Part shown: positions 11,867 through 22,784 of the stretch, one piece after another
How the letters are laid out: the number at the start of each line of letters is the position of its first letter
How positions within the stretch are numbered: position 1 is the first letter of the stretch
Source: Undaria pinnatifida
Taxonomy: Eukaryota; Sar; Phaeophyceae; Laminariales; Alariaceae
NCBI GenBank assembly: GCA_012845835.1
Contig: JABAKD010000019.1
Span: forward strand, 12,231,344-12,295,343
Length of the DNA stretch: 64,000 bases
Direction: 5' to 3'
Position numbers and translations under genes: made by a program
Notes under the pieces: model-generated
What the model was told of the DNA's origin: nothing
The model's input: only the letters and a program-made list of their open reading frames with translations
Databases searched by the model: none

Positions 11867-12249
11867 TGCCAAGGTATTAGTGTGGTATAAGTCCGTTTGA
11901 CCACTTGCACAAGGTTAACCAATAGCTTACCCAAGCTATGCCTTATAACACTCACCCCCCCTGAAGCGGCGGGATAGCAGGTCGGCCGGATTTACGGGCG
12001 GACCTTTCAACTATCCAAGACGTGTCATTTCCTGGGTATACCGGGGAGATTATTTTTCAAGTTCGACATGGGGAAAGTCTGAAAAACTTTATTATGGTGG
12101 ATGTGGGATTTGAACCCGCAACCCAAAAAAACCCATGGTCTGTCGACGACGCCATTTGTTAAGGAATTAGTGGGGCATTATTAATAGTCCGTTTGACCAC
12201 TTGCAAAAGGTTAACCAATAGCTTACTACCCAAACTAAGCCTTTCAACA
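11867..12249 (-). mobile_element. Miniature LTR element (TRIM-like)
   Basis: Two direct repeats of about 84-93 bp (11867-11950 and 12157-12249) enclose about 206 bp. Read on the minus strand, the upstream repeat ends in AACA. AA and then TGGCGTCGTCGACAG follow, a plausible primer-binding site. A purine tract (AGGGGGGGTGAG) abuts the downstream repeat. The interior holds a tRNA-like 3' half (GGGTTCAAATCCCACATCCA then CCA) with a B-box match. No coding capacity. The left terminal repeat has decayed ends (TGCCAAGG instead of TGTTAAGG). Confidence 0.75.
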
Positions 12250-12366
12250 CCAATACACAATTACTGCGATGGAGTAATAACATAATTTTGCAATTGCCTA
12301 GAGTACACGAACGACGCCTCGCGAGCCCCTTTTCGTCGGCAACGCTTCGGCACGCCAAAGCTATCA

Positions 12367-12600
12367 TCAATGGCTTTTCGGTTCTCCACCGGGATGTACG
12401 CCCCGCGCGTTCCAGTTTATCCTGTAAACAAGATTGGGAGTGATTACGGCGACTGATGTCTTGCCCGGGGCGACTTCGATCACCTCTCGCTCGAAAGCTG
12501 GCTCGGGACTATCCTGCGCGCTATCCTGCGCGCTGGTTCCCTCGCTCGGTGGAGCTTGGCCCTCGTGGTTTCCGCCACCAGTAGCTTCGACCATTGCCAT
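12367..12600 (-). CDS. Unrecognised 77-codon frame
   Basis: This frame starts MAMVEATGGG and has an acidic, Ser/Gln-rich N-terminal half followed by a basic end (ITPNLVYRINWNARG). The composition looks more protein-like than its neighbours. No family is recognised, and it lies just outside the miniature LTR element. It may be a retroelement fragment or chance. Confidence 0.2.
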   Translation of the reverse strand: MAMVEATGGGNHEGQAPPSEGTSAQDSAQDSPEPAFEREVIEVAPGKTSVAVITPNLVYRINWNARGVHPGGEPKSH

Positions 12601-12795
12601 GCCGCTAGTCTACCCCCTGTGTTGGGCGCGTCTGCGCGACAGGTGCCCTGGGTGTTTGTCCCAGGTGGCAGGCAGGTGTTCTGGGTGTGGCGAGGAGACA
12701 GAGCTACACATTATTGTGTGTTTTTCGACCATTTTACCCCAGCGACGTCATACGTAAGTAGGCACTCATCTCATCGGTATACTGTATTTAGTATG

Positions 12796-12833
12796 GGTTA
12801 GCGTTAGGGTTAGGGTTAGCGTTAGGGTTAGTT
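12796..12833. repeat. Short telomere-like repeat
   Basis: About six units alternating GTTAGG and GTTAGC (GGGTTAGCGTTAGGGTTAGG and onward). It is interstitial and lies just before the second family D block. Confidence 0.8.
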
Positions 12834-12972
12834 CCATCAATGGTGAAAAACACAATAATGTAGGACACCCCGAGGAGACCGCATGCCTACTACTACTGCT
12901 GTGCATTGTGAATTCGTTTACTATTCTGTTCTCGCAGATGAAGTCATGAGTACGTACTTCGTATGACGTCAT

Positions 12973-13430
12973 ATCTGGGGTAAGGTATTTGAGCTCATAC
13001 CTATACCCGCGGGTATATCGTCGACGGGTATGCCTATAACCGGGTAGGTATTGGGGCGACGTACCTACCGTACCCAAAACTTATGTAAGGTATCGAGGTC
13101 CGTACCTAACATACCTTACACTTTGTATCGGGGTTCGACCTAAAACTTGGGTAAGGTATTGAGGTCGTCCCCAGGCTCGTACCAAACCCCGGGTATTTCG
13201 TCGACCGGTACACCTACGAGTATACCCGGGGAAGTATTTGAGCGGCGTACCTATCGTACCAAAAACTTGGGCAAGGTATCGGGTCCGTACCTAACGTACC
13301 TAACACTTAAGTAAGGTATTGAGGCACGCACCTAACGTACCTAAGCGTCGGGTACGGGTACGTTGGGTATTTTACCTTGGTACACTTTCAGTGCGTACTT
13401 CACCTAACATACCCGAACCCTAAGTAAAAA
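12973..13430. repeat. Family D satellite, second block
   Basis: The same degenerate GTACCTAAC/GTAAGGTATCGAGG units as 11128-11645, including the GGGTATTTCGTCGAC landmark. The two blocks may be one array that was split by later insertions, or independent arrays. Confidence 0.85.
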
Positions 13431-13937
13431 GAAGTCTGGTTTACAAGAAGTAGAGTATATACGGTCTTAACATCGAAAACGTCAGCTGTGAGTACGACCG
13501 ATTGAATGGTTGCAAGCTGCGTGGTACGTCTACAAGTTTAGTCTAGTCTACAAGTACAGCAGTATAGATATAATTACATTTGTCCTCGAATTTTTTTTAA
13601 ACCTTATTCACTTGGTTAATGGGACCTGCTTCGCTCTCAGCGCTCCCCCTTGGAACACGCCTGCCTAAACCCCCCTCTCGGAGAACCTTCCCGGCATTCT
13701 TCGCGTTCCTTACTTTCTTCGCTTTCTTCGTTTCCTTTTTTCCCGTTTCTCTCTTTATTTTTTTCATTCCGTAACTTTATCCAACGTATGATCTACGACT
13801 TTAGGGTGTTTATTTTCGTTTTTACCAACGCATGATCTACGACTCTACGACGCATCTACGGCGCAAAGTCGTGAGATGTTGAAGTTGACTGCCGGCTTTT
13901 TAGTGTTCTACAAGTAGGCACCTACTTTCAGCTCCCT

Positions 13938-15696
13938 ACGCTGGCCACCTGTCGCCGTGGCGCTTCCCCACCACTTTACAACTCGGAGAGCGAGAAGCAT
14001 GTCGTCTTCAAGCATCTATCGTAGCTCTCCTGCTGAAAAGCCGAAGCCCACCAACCAAAGCCAAGGAGGGGGAGGTGGTGGAGGCTCTGCCGGTGGCGGT
14101 GGTACTGCTGCACTGCTGTTCTCCTGTATGTAGTAAAAGTTTGGTCGGTGGGTGGGTGGAGGGTGCACTGCGTCGTCCGTGGTGGGTGGGTGGGCCGTTC
14201 TGTACGTGGGAAAGCCGAAGCCCACCAACCAAAGCCAAGGAGGGGGAGGTGGTGGAGGCTCTGCCGTTGGCGGTGGTACTGCTGCACTGCTATTCTCCTG
14301 TATGTAGTAAAAGTTTGGTCGGTGGGTGGGTGGAGGGTGCACTGCGTCGTCCGTGGTGGGTGGGTGGGCCGTTCTGTACGTGGGAGTCTTTTTTTCTGTT
14401 TCCTGTTTCATAAGAACCAACCAACTAACTGCGCCCCGCGTGCCAGGTGTATATTTTGTTCGACGAATTCTATTTATACGTCCCACGCCCATAAATAAAC
14501 GCCAGTAAGCTAGCAGCTGGTTACGCTGGCCACCTGTCGCCGTGGCGCTTCCCCACCACTTTACAACTCGGAGAGCGAGAAGCATGTCGTCTTCAAGCAT
14601 CTATCGTAGCTCTCCTGCTGAAAAGCCGAAGCCCACCAACCAAAGCCAAGGAGGGGGAGGTGGTGGAGGCTCTGCCGGTGGCGGTGGTACTGCTGCACTG
14701 CTGTTCTCCTGTGTGTAGTAAAAGTTTGGTCGGTGGGTGGGTGGAGGGTGCACTGCGTCGTTCGTGGTGAGTGGGTGGGCCGTTCTGTACGTGGGAAAGC
14801 CGAAGCCCACCAACCAAAGCCAAGGAGGGGGAGGTGGTGGAGGCTCTGCCGGTGGCGGTGGTACTGCTGCACTGCTATTCTCCTGTATGTAGTAAAAGTT
14901 TGGTCGGTGGGTGGGTGGAGGGTGCACTGCGTCGTCCGTGGTGGGTGGGTGGGCCGTTCTGTACGTGGGAGTCTTTTTTTCTGTTTCCTGTTTCATAAGA
15001 ACCAACCAACTAACTGCGCCCCGCGTACCAGGTGTATATTTTGTTCGACGAATTCTATTTATACCTCCCACGCCCATAAATAAACGCCAGTAAGCTAGCA
15101 GCTGGTTACGCTGGCCACCTGTCGCCGTGGCGCTTCCCCACCACTTTACAACTCGGAGAGCGAGAAGCATGTCGTCTTCAAGCATCTATCGTAGCTCTCC
15201 TGCTGAAAAGCTGAAGCCCACCAACCAAAGCCAAGGAGGGGGAGGTGGTGGAGGCTCTGCCGGTGGCGGTGGTACTGCTGCACTGCTGTTCTCCTGTATG
15301 TAGTAAAAGTTTGGTCGGTGGGTGGGTGGAGGGTGCACTGCGTCGTCCGTGGTGGGTGGGTAGGCCGTTCTGTACGTGGGAAAGCCGAAGCCCACCAACC
15401 AAAGCCAAGGAGGGGGAGGTGGTGGAGGCTCTGCCGGTGGCGGTGGTACTGCTGCACTGCTATTCTCCTGTATGTAGTAAAAGTTTGGTCGGTGGGTGGG
15501 TGGAGGGTGCACTGCGTCGTCCGTGGTGGGTGGGTGGGCCGTTCTGTACGTGGGAGTCTTTTTTTCTGTTTCCTGTTTCATAAGAACCAACCAACTAACT
15601 GCGCCCCGCGTACCAGATGTTGTATATTTTGTTCGACGAATTCTATTTATACGTCCCACGCCCATAAATAAACGCCAGTAAGCTAGCAGCTGGTTA
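13938..15696. repeat. Three-unit tandem array, 585-bp period
   Basis: Units begin at about 13941, 14524 and 15109 (TACGCTGGCCACCTGTCGCC). Each unit contains two 174-bp sub-repeats starting AAAGCCGAAGCCCACCAACC. Both periods are multiples of three. On the minus strand each unit opens one 194-211-codon frame (14016-14600, 14601-15185, 15186-15821), in the same frame and separated by a single stop. The reading is Pro-rich (PPPPPPPWLWLVGF and TDDAVHPPPTHRPNF). A 3-bp insertion in unit 3 keeps the frame. The plus strand is also open for about 110 codons per unit, so coding is unproven. Confidence 0.9.
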
Positions 15697-16236
15697 TTTT
15701 TAGGCGCCCCAAGTACAATCTTCATGGCAAGTTGTAGAGTCACGTGCTTGTCCAATGTACACTGGGTAGTCGGGTTCGTTTTCCATATACTGCAAGTAGT
15801 GGTGTACAACCACAATGCCATCTTGCGTTCGTATTTGGTGCTCTACCACAAGCAGCTGGTGGTGATGATGCGCTATCATACACCCGTTCTGAATAATAAA
15901 TGTCTTTTTTTGTTGTATTCGCCCGCACTGCCAATCTGAACGTGACATCGCCAGCAAGCTCGCAACACAGCACAGAGTAAACAGCTCTGCCCATAGAGCT
16001 CTTGGCATTATCAAGTCGCGGGCTTCATGAAACCATGCACCTTCTATTCCTGTCTCTTTCACATTTGTTGTGTTGTATTCCTGGCGCGAGCGTAGCGGGC
16101 GGCGTCTGCCGCCCGCGGAGCAGAGCCCTTGTACCAGGTACTGTACCAGGTACTGTACATGGTATATTCTGGTCTAATCTAATAATAGTACCAACAAGCA
16201 CCACAATGTACATGAATATAAGGACCTGTATTATAT
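15697..16236. other. No firm gene
   Basis: A 120-codon minus-strand frame (15700-16062) contains the phrase MPRALWAELF, faintly like copia integrase, but nothing else in it supports that. Two direct GTACCAGGTACT copies occur at 16132 and 16143. Confidence 0.35.
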
Positions 16237-16670
16237 TTAAATTAATATAAGCATGGCCCTTAAAGTTAAGGACGTAAACTGCTTCAAGTACCATGTAACA
16301 CGACGCACCTCCAGCTTGACGTCCGCCCTGTTCCTCACGACCATTTGCTGCATCGCGCTGTCCCACACCACCACCTGGTCCTCATTAACAACACCGAGCC
16401 TGCCTTGGGTCGGCGCTTGCTCCGATGAAGGAGTAGCAGCAGCAGCAGCGGGCCGGGACGAGGACGGGATACTCAAGTCTCGAGAAGAGGGCATGGGGGT
16501 GTTAATAGCAGTGGCGGGTTGTGACTCCATAGTGAGGTGGTGCGGATGTAAGCGAGCGCTATCCGTAGAACCACAGAAAACAGCAGCAGCAGCAGCAAGA
16601 GCGGCAGCAGCAGCAGCAGCAAGTGGGGGTGCAGAGATGGCTATGCACTACCAAAGGCACCGGGCGTGAA
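16237..16670 (-). CDS. Unrecognised 97-codon frame with CAG tracts
   Basis: The minus-strand frame 16237-16530 starts MESQPATAINTP, has an Ala/Ser/Pro-rich middle and ends in a segment (VVNEDQVVVWDSAMQQMVV) that looks plausibly structural. CAG/GCA triplet runs lie inside it (16432-16450) and upstream (16581-16622). No family recognised and no splice partners found. Confidence 0.25.
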
Positions 16671-16739
16671 CTGCTTTTGAGGAGACGCTGGGAGACGAAG
16701 CTTTTTTCAGAGATAAATTTCCTGCAAATTTCTTGCGGT

Positions 16740-17105
16740 CAGCCCAAAGCACCACCTCGCCGGTGAGACAGGTGGCGCAACGAATCTCTGTGACACTCGC
16801 TGACTGCCAGGCGATCATGTCTGCTAGTAGAGGGGCGCGCGCCTCTATGGCGAGCAGCGCAAGGACAGAAAGTCTGCGATGCTTCGGTCGAATTTGAATT
16901 CGACGCCATGACCGACGACCCTGCGAACACCATCGACCAGCTTTTGCTGCTCACTCTGGCGCTCGCGCGAGGCACGCCGGCACCCGTGAATGTCTCTGGC
17001 ACCCCTCAACTGCCGGCCTCAGCGTCGCAACCCAAGGTGCTGCTGTCATGGTGTGTCGCTGTAGTACGCGCGGTTGCGGCCAAAAATCGCTATTCTAAAC
17101 TCTAG
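16740..17105 (+). CDS. Unrecognised GC-rich open frame
   Basis: A plus-strand frame is open from about 16800 through 17105. It passes VCDASVEFEFDAMTDDPANT and a Leu-rich helix (DQLLLLTLALARG). The first ATG is at 16908. The overlapping minus frame is also open, so strand and reality are both uncertain. No family recognised. Confidence 0.25.
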
Positions 17106-17189
17106 AACTGACACTTGATACCATGATACGCATTTAAAGTCTTGTATGATGCACAATCAGCGCTAAAGCGCATTTATTTACGTGTAACG

Positions 17190-17990
17190 GCGAAGCATGC
17201 GGGCTGATAGCGCAGGCGAGCCTCGGCGACAGCGTGCATTGCCTACACCGACGCCGCCCGTGTGTTTGACATGGCGAGTGGAGCTGTCTTCATTCATGCC
17301 TTTCTCCATCGTCGTCGTCTCCGTTAGGTAGGTATTTAAAAATAGCTCTATTAATAATAGTACTGCTGTTGCAAGAAACGGACAACGACCAGTAAATAAC
17401 GGACCAGACTATTGTGCTGTTCGCTGCCAGTGCGCTGCTGGTAGCGTAGGCGAGCTTTTGGCGACAGCCTGCATTGCCTACACCGACGCGGTCTGTGTGG
17501 TTTATTAGACTAGGGGAGCGCGTCTTCAGTCGTACCTTGTTACCGCATCGCCGTCGTCTCCGTTAGGCAGGTAGCTGTGTGTACTGCTGCCACAAGAAAC
17601 CAGCAACTGAGTTAAATCGACACACGACGCGTATGAAAATACGTGGAAGTGTGGTGAGCTAAAGCTTTATTTTTCCCCATCCGCCGGAGGATGAAAAAAA
17701 AAAAAAAAAAAAACAGAATCTCACCTACAACGACCAGTATAAATTACCACACTGACACTCACGGCTGTTCGTTCGTGCGTGCTACGAATGCGCTGCTGAA
17801 CTACAGTAGTAGTAGTAGTACTGCTGAAGTTGCGTACGCGGTAGGCGAGCTTTTGGCGACAGCTTGCGTTGCCTACTATGATGCTGTCCACGTGGTTGAC
17901 ACGGGGAGTGCGTCTGTCTATTCAGTTATGCCTTACAGCATCGTCGTCGTCTCGGTTGGGCAGGTAGCTGTGTGCTGATGCCGCAAGAAA
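17190..17990. repeat. Three diverged copies of a 150-200-bp repeat
   Basis: Copies at about 17190-17345, 17420-17600 and 17785-17995 share this order: GCGCTG..GTAGGCGAGC, TTTTGGCGACAGC, TTGCCTAC, then GCATCGTCGTCGTCTC followed by GGCAGGTAGCTGTGTG and CAAGAAAC. They are diverged by substitutions and short indels. Confidence 0.75.
17602..17713 (+). repeat. Family B module, uninterrupted
   Basis: This is the intact version: GCAACTGAGTTAAATCGACA, CACGACGCGTATGAAAATAC, GTGGAAGTGTGGTGAGCTAA, then the CCGCCGGAGGAT end and an A tract. The TA at 17640-17641 is the position where the 18675-20631 transposon inserted in the neighbouring copy. The ACGCGTAT point is where a SINE split the copy at 55826. 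Confidence 0.9.
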
Positions 17991-18054
17991 CGGAGCTGCG
18001 ACAAAAAACCAGAATCTCAGCCATACGACGACCAGTATAGACTAAATGGCCAGA

Positions 18055-18570
18055 CAGCTGTTCGCCATGGGTGCCCACGGGTACCCACGGGAACCGGCGG
18101 GCTGCTTCCGGATGTTGCTTGCAATCCCGCGGGTTCCCACGGGCACTCGTGGGTTCCCGAAAAATATTCCCGCGGTATCCCGCAGAAGTTCCCGCTACGG
18201 GGCCTTCCTGTGTGAAGTCCCGTGGTAGTTCCGCGGGAGTTCCGCAAAACGATATCTCATATGGGACTCCGCACACGGGTGCCCGCGGGAGTTCCTATTG
18301 GCGTGGAAACTCGCGGGCACTCACGGGCACTTGCGAACACGTTCGCTCGGCGGGACCCCGTCAAAACTCGACAAACCCCTCGAAAGCGCAGGCGAAACCA
18401 CTTGAGGGCGCTCGAGCGTGTTTTCGCGGGAGCTCGCGGGGGCGCTCGCGTGATCTCGGGGGTGCTCGTGGGAAACCGCGCGGGCGATCTCGAACAATCG
18501 CGGAAGCACTCTCGAGGACACCCGAACCGGCACTCGCAGAATCTCGCGCTGGCGCCCGGTGTGACTTGGT
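18055..18570. repeat. Satellite of CCCACGGG/CCCGCGGG words
   Basis: Palindrome-rich words (CCCACGGG, CCCGCGGG, GGTTCCC, CACTCGCGGG) recur every 10-25 bp. The region grades into CTCGCGGG/GGCGCTCG words by 18420-18550. The long open frames here come from the repeat. Confidence 0.7.
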
Positions 18571-18764
18571 GAGGCACATACATCGATCAAAGGTTGAGGT
18601 ATTAAGGGTGCGCCAGCTAGCGTTGGGCTGCGAAAGCAACTGAGTTAAATCGACACACGACGCGTATGAAAATACAGTCGACCCCGCTTTAAGGAAACCA
18701 AAATTAAGGAAACTCCTCGGGTAAAGGAAACATTTTTTCGCCGAAAAACAATACCCCGCAGAAT

Positions 18765-19160
18765 GTAATATATTGTAAAAAATGAAAATACACTCCAGCT
18801 GTGAGATCGAAGATTAAGATTTCGTCGAAACTCATCTTTGCAAGCTGTGTGTGATACTCCGATCGCGCGCATTACGAGTTGTGTGTCCTCTTTAAGGATA
18901 TAGGTCGGCGACTCCCCTTACAACTACAGTGTAGCTATCAGGGTCAACAGGATGATTTTAGTCAGTCTGTGCGCGGAAACTATAAAACCCGTTTCTGAGG
19001 GGGACAAAATCTGACAGCTGTGAAGGGAAATGTATCCTTTTGTCAAGTGAATCTTGTAAGTCGAATAACCGGTGAGGGGGGTGGGGCGGAGTTTTGAAGG
19101 ACGTGGGGGCCTGGTTTTGATCAAAAGCGAGCGGGTTTGGAGGGGGGGGGGGGGGGGGGA
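18765..19160 (+). repeat. Family C long copy
   Basis: It begins near AAAAAATGAAAATACACTCC, then AGCTGTGAGATCGAAGAT, CTTTGCAAGCTGTGTGTG and GATATAGGTCGGCGACTCCC. It continues to CAGTCTGTGCGCGGAAACTA, GGGGGACAAAATCTGACAGC and a poly-G end. Equivalent long copies are at 59615-59990 and, inverted, at 56520-56945. It lies inside the 18675-20631 transposon. Confidence 0.85.
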
Positions 19161-19910
19161 AAGGGGGCAATTTGTGCATGTAAGCTATAAATCCTTTCGA
19201 GGGGATAAATCTGACGGTTTTGGCACCAGTATATTATTGGGGGCGGGGGGGGGGGTTGGGGCGGGGGGGGGGGGGGGGGGGCGTGTGGGGCAGCTCAATA
19301 TGTGCCTGGAAACTATACATTATTTTGAGGGGATAAATGTGACGGTTTTGGAAATAATATATCAGTTTATCATGTATATCCTGGGGTAAGTCGTACAATC
19401 AGTGAGTGAAGAGAGGGTGGAGTGTTCGAGGGGGTGGGGTTGGGATGGGTTGGGGGGGAGGTGGGGGGTGTGGGGGTGGGGGGGGGGCGGGGGGGGGTTG
19501 GGGGGGGGGGAGTAAGGGCTTTAGGTGAGGGGTTTGTTATACGTGTGGTGCTAGGTCTAGGCGATGGTGCGGGTGATGGGGAAGAAGGGGGCGTTCGAGG
19601 CGGGGGGGGGGGGGGGGGAAACAGCGGCATGAATGGCTCTCGAAAGGTAATGAGGTGATATCCTGTGCGTGAAGTGTTTATTAATGTGGCGGATTTCGAT
19701 ATTTGGTGGGGCGTTTGAGTAAGGGAGAGCAAGAGGGGGGGGGGGGAATTTTTCAGGAGGTTTAGGTCACAAATAATTTTCAAATACACTTCGGCTGTGA
19801 GATCAAAGATATGTAGCAGCTTGTTATACGCGTGGTGCTAGGTCTAGGCGATCGTGCAGGTGGTCGGAAAAGAGGGGGCGTTGGAGGGGCGGGGGGGGGG
19901 GGGGGGGGAG
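19139..19910. repeat. Poly-G and G-rich tracts
   Basis: Runs of 10-25 G occur near 19141, 19238, 19265, 19484, 19600, 19735 and 19888, separated by related sequence (TTGTTATACGTGTGGTGCTA then GGTCTAGGCGAT at 19527 and 19824). Read length errors are likely at such runs. Confidence 0.8.
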
Positions 19911-20631
19911 AATGTAATATATATTGGGGGGTCCAGATTCTAGTCCGCGAGCCCCCCTTAAAGCACGTCTCAGCGTACCCTCTCCGCCAGCAGAGAGTAG
20001 TCTGCTGCTTCACCTGCTGTCTGCGGTATGCAAAGATTCGTTGCACTTACCGGTGCGTCCTCTGCACCTGGGTTAAAACGGTGCGGGGAACCCACGTGCA
20101 CGATCACGAACCTCGTCTCGGGTATCCACAGCACCTCCTTTCGAAAACGGTGCATTCGTTCACGCATGAAACACAAGTCAAGCGCAGGTCCAAGGAGGGG
20201 GGGGAGCTGCAGGCAACTCTTCGCGATATGTGGAGGAAGTCGTAGCGTTGAGTGTTCGCGGTTTGTTGGCCATACGCCGTATTGTGTGCTTGTGTCAAAT
20301 GGCGCTCCAGTAGAGAGTAACGCAGGAGAGTTTCTGCGTGCGCTCCCCCAGGGGTAAACAAGAGTCACCAGGTGAATTTGAAGTGTCCATCAGGTATTTT
20401 CCGTGCTGTGCGGTGGTGTTCAGCAATAAACAATTACTTTCTCGCCGAGTCCCAGCCTCTTTTTTCATTCCAACAATGCCCTGCCCAGGGCGCACCTTTT
20501 GACGGATGTACCACCACCATTGACCCCGGGGATGGTGCGTTCTGATCCCCTGAATTTTAAGGAAACTTCCCCCCGTTAAAGAAACATTTTTTGAAGCAAA
20601 ACCATACGTTTCCTTAAAGAGGGGTCGACTG

Positions 20632-20906
20632 TACGTGGAAGTGTGGTGAGCTAAAGCTTCATTTTTCCCCACCCGCCGGAGGATAAAAAAAAAAAAAAGT
20701 TGAGGTATTATCGATAGGCAACAAATAATCAAAATAAAACAAATACACGTAATGATAGGTACGAGGTGTTCGAAGTTTGGTTGGACAGGCTGGTTTACGT
20801 AAAAAACCTAATTTTACTTTTTTTTTTTTTTTTTTTTATCCTCCGGCGGATGGGGAAAAATAAAGCTTTAGCTCACCACACTTCCGCGTATTTTCATACT
20901 GCCCGG
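20632..20906. repeat. Two family B modules in inverted orientation
   Basis: The plus-oriented copy, 20632-20700, is the right half of the module split by the transposon. The minus-oriented copy is 20815-20906 (TATCCTCCGGCGGATGGGGA, then AAAATAAAGCTTTAGCTCAC and CACACTTCCGCGTATTTTCA). They are separated by about 115 bp and could form a hairpin. Confidence 0.85.
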
Positions 20907-20909
20907 CGA

Positions 20910-22035
20910 ATGTCCATGCCTTTTTTTCGATTCAGACCGTGAAAATTTGCACGTGTCTTCTATGTGCCATTGCGAAGACCTCATACCCTGTCGTTTTTTA
21001 TTTTTTTTGTCTGATTTTTTGTCAGTTAAGATTTTTGGAAAATGTGGCCCACCTTTTTTAAGCCAAACTTTTTCGGCAAAAAAAAAAAAAACGCCGGTGA
21101 TCAGGCCTCGGGATGGGCATGTAGAACAATACATGTGCAAAAGTTCAGAGTCCATCTCTCAAACACGGGGTGGAAATTTCGATTTTTGTGCGTAAAAATG
21201 AGTAAGATACGTTATTTCCTCCAAATTACTTAGTTTTAGTGTTGGATTCAGTATTTTTGCCAGATTCTGCTTTAATAAGTTGAGCACAGGCAGGTCAGAT
21301 CTTCGACTTTTTGCGCGAAAATTTTGACAGACATGCCTTGGAGTACGTCCAACCGGTTCGTGCAAAATGTGGAGTATTTTTTTTTTCGCCTCGGCCGCTT
21401 GAAAAAAGCCTGAATATTATTGAAGAATAAGAAGGCCTGTCATTGGTCTATACGAGTTTTGCTCCTAGAGACAGCCCGAGGCCATACAAAAATAAACTAG
21501 CCATGTCACACCCTCTTTCATTGGTCATGGGGGGGTCAGTATTATACCAAATATTCGCCCTTCTGCTAGATGTTGCGAGCGGCATTCGCCGGGGAGAGAA
21601 TTTGTGTTTATTTACGTGAACCAGCCTGTAGGTATTTAGGGCTGAACTTAGGGCCACATGCTGGGTGCCGTCCGCCCGCGCGCCTAGAGGGTATGTGTGA
21701 GAGATACAACGGGATATCGGCGGTTCCGGCGGTATCCGACCTGTGGATTTGCGGGGCGCCCGCGTAACCCCAAGGCAAACCGCGAAATCCTCCGTGGAAA
21801 CCCGCATGGGCTGTCGCGAGAACCGCCGAACACCGCGGGAGCCCATGTAGGCGCTCGGGTGCGCCCGTGGTTGCCCGTGGGACTTTTCCGCGAGTGTTAT
21901 TGTCGCAAGATGCCGGAATGACGCATGCTTATCACGGACTTAGCCGTGCGTTTCCATCTGTCTCGACAGCGGAGCATCAGGCCACTTTATCGACAATCAA
22001 CTTTTCTACAAAGACATGGGGTATATCGCGATATC
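20910..22035. other. No recognised gene
   Basis: Short frames only. Around 21755-21905 there is a weak patch of CCGCGGG/CCCATG words like the 18055-18570 satellite. Confidence 0.4.
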
Positions 22036-22039
22036 CAAC

Positions 22040-22332
22040 GACGCGTGCCATGATGGAGGCGCACCACTTTTTTTTTCCAAACACTACCCCTCACTTTAGG
22101 AGGAGGTTAAGACACGTCCTTCTCAACTCAAAAGCTCTTTTTTTTTTGGAGAAAACTAAAGCTGCTGTTATAGGATAAAACCCCCCAATGTCCTAGGTAT
22201 AATACGAGAATCATCATGCAGAAAAATGGCCTATTATTTTTTTTTTTTCCGACGGTTTTGGGTTAAGGAGAGGCCCGTCAGCCAGAAGAAATTTCAGACG
22301 AAAAGTGCTACCTCTATCGCACGTAGCACGCT
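22040..22332 (-). mobile_element. MITE family A copy, inverted
   Basis: The left end GACGCGTGCCATGATGGAGG and the right end AAGTGCTACCTCTATCGCAC plus GTAGCACGC are inverted repeats. The family landmarks read in reverse: GTTAAGACACGTCC near the left end, CCTAGGTA in the middle, then CCGACGGTTTTGGGTTAAGG and CCCGTCAG. Confidence 0.85.
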
Positions 22333-22550
22333 TCATACCTGGTATGTGGATATTGACATCCATAATGCTTATAGCGGGCGCTCGGGAAAAAACCAAATAG
22401 TGCGGGATAGTGATTTTTAGAGGTGACAACATGTACAGGCAGCAAACAGTACACCGCACTGATTCTATTGGCAGCAGACAAAAACCAAGGATTAACGTGG
22501 TAACAAGCATTCACGACGGGACATGGTGGGAACAAAAAACAGAGGTTTTC

Positions 22551-22705
22551 ACAGGTCGCGTCAAACCTCGCGGGTCGGGTCGGGTGGGGTCTATAGCCCC
22601 CTGACCTGACCCGGCCCGTGATGTTTGAAAATCTCACGACCCGACCTGACCTGACCCGTGATTTTCTAAACCTCTTGACCCGATCCCACCCGACCGGCTA
22701 GATTC
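22551..22705. repeat. Family E satellite, third block
   Basis: The block opens with TCGCGGGTCGGGTCGGGTGG, then switches at about 22600 to GACCTGACCCGG and GACCCGACCTGAC with TTTGAAAATCTC and TTTCTAAACCTC spacers. The layout matches the blocks at 5360 and 6800. Confidence 0.85.
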
Positions 22706-22784
22706 CGAAAAACCCGTGAGATACAGCTGCTTGCTTGCCCAACTTGCTACATGGGTTGCGCTTTCAAGGGCGACTTGGAACTGG

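Larger units (their letters stand above)
18675..20631. mobile_element. Non-autonomous TA-flanked DNA transposon
   Basis: The terminal inverted repeats begin CAGTCGACCCC and continue TTTAAGGAAAC, with one mismatch over 24 bp (left 18675-18698, right 20608-20631). AAGGAAAC sub-repeats follow at both ends. The element is flanked by TA (18673-18674 and 20632-20633). The two outside flanks join to give exactly the uninterrupted family B module present at 17602-17713, so the borders are certain. The CAGTCGACC end and TA target are typical of Tc1/mariner-pogo elements. No transposase is seen. The interior holds a family C copy, poly-G tracts and unassigned sequence. Confidence 0.92.

Noticed and set aside
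15700-16062. Possible copia integrase (MPRALWAELF)
   Set aside because: One short resemblance only. No catalytic residues or neighbouring motifs in any frame.
18257-18643. Arg/Pro/Ala-rich proteins of 90-190 residues
   Set aside because: Open on both strands because of the CCCGCGGG satellite.
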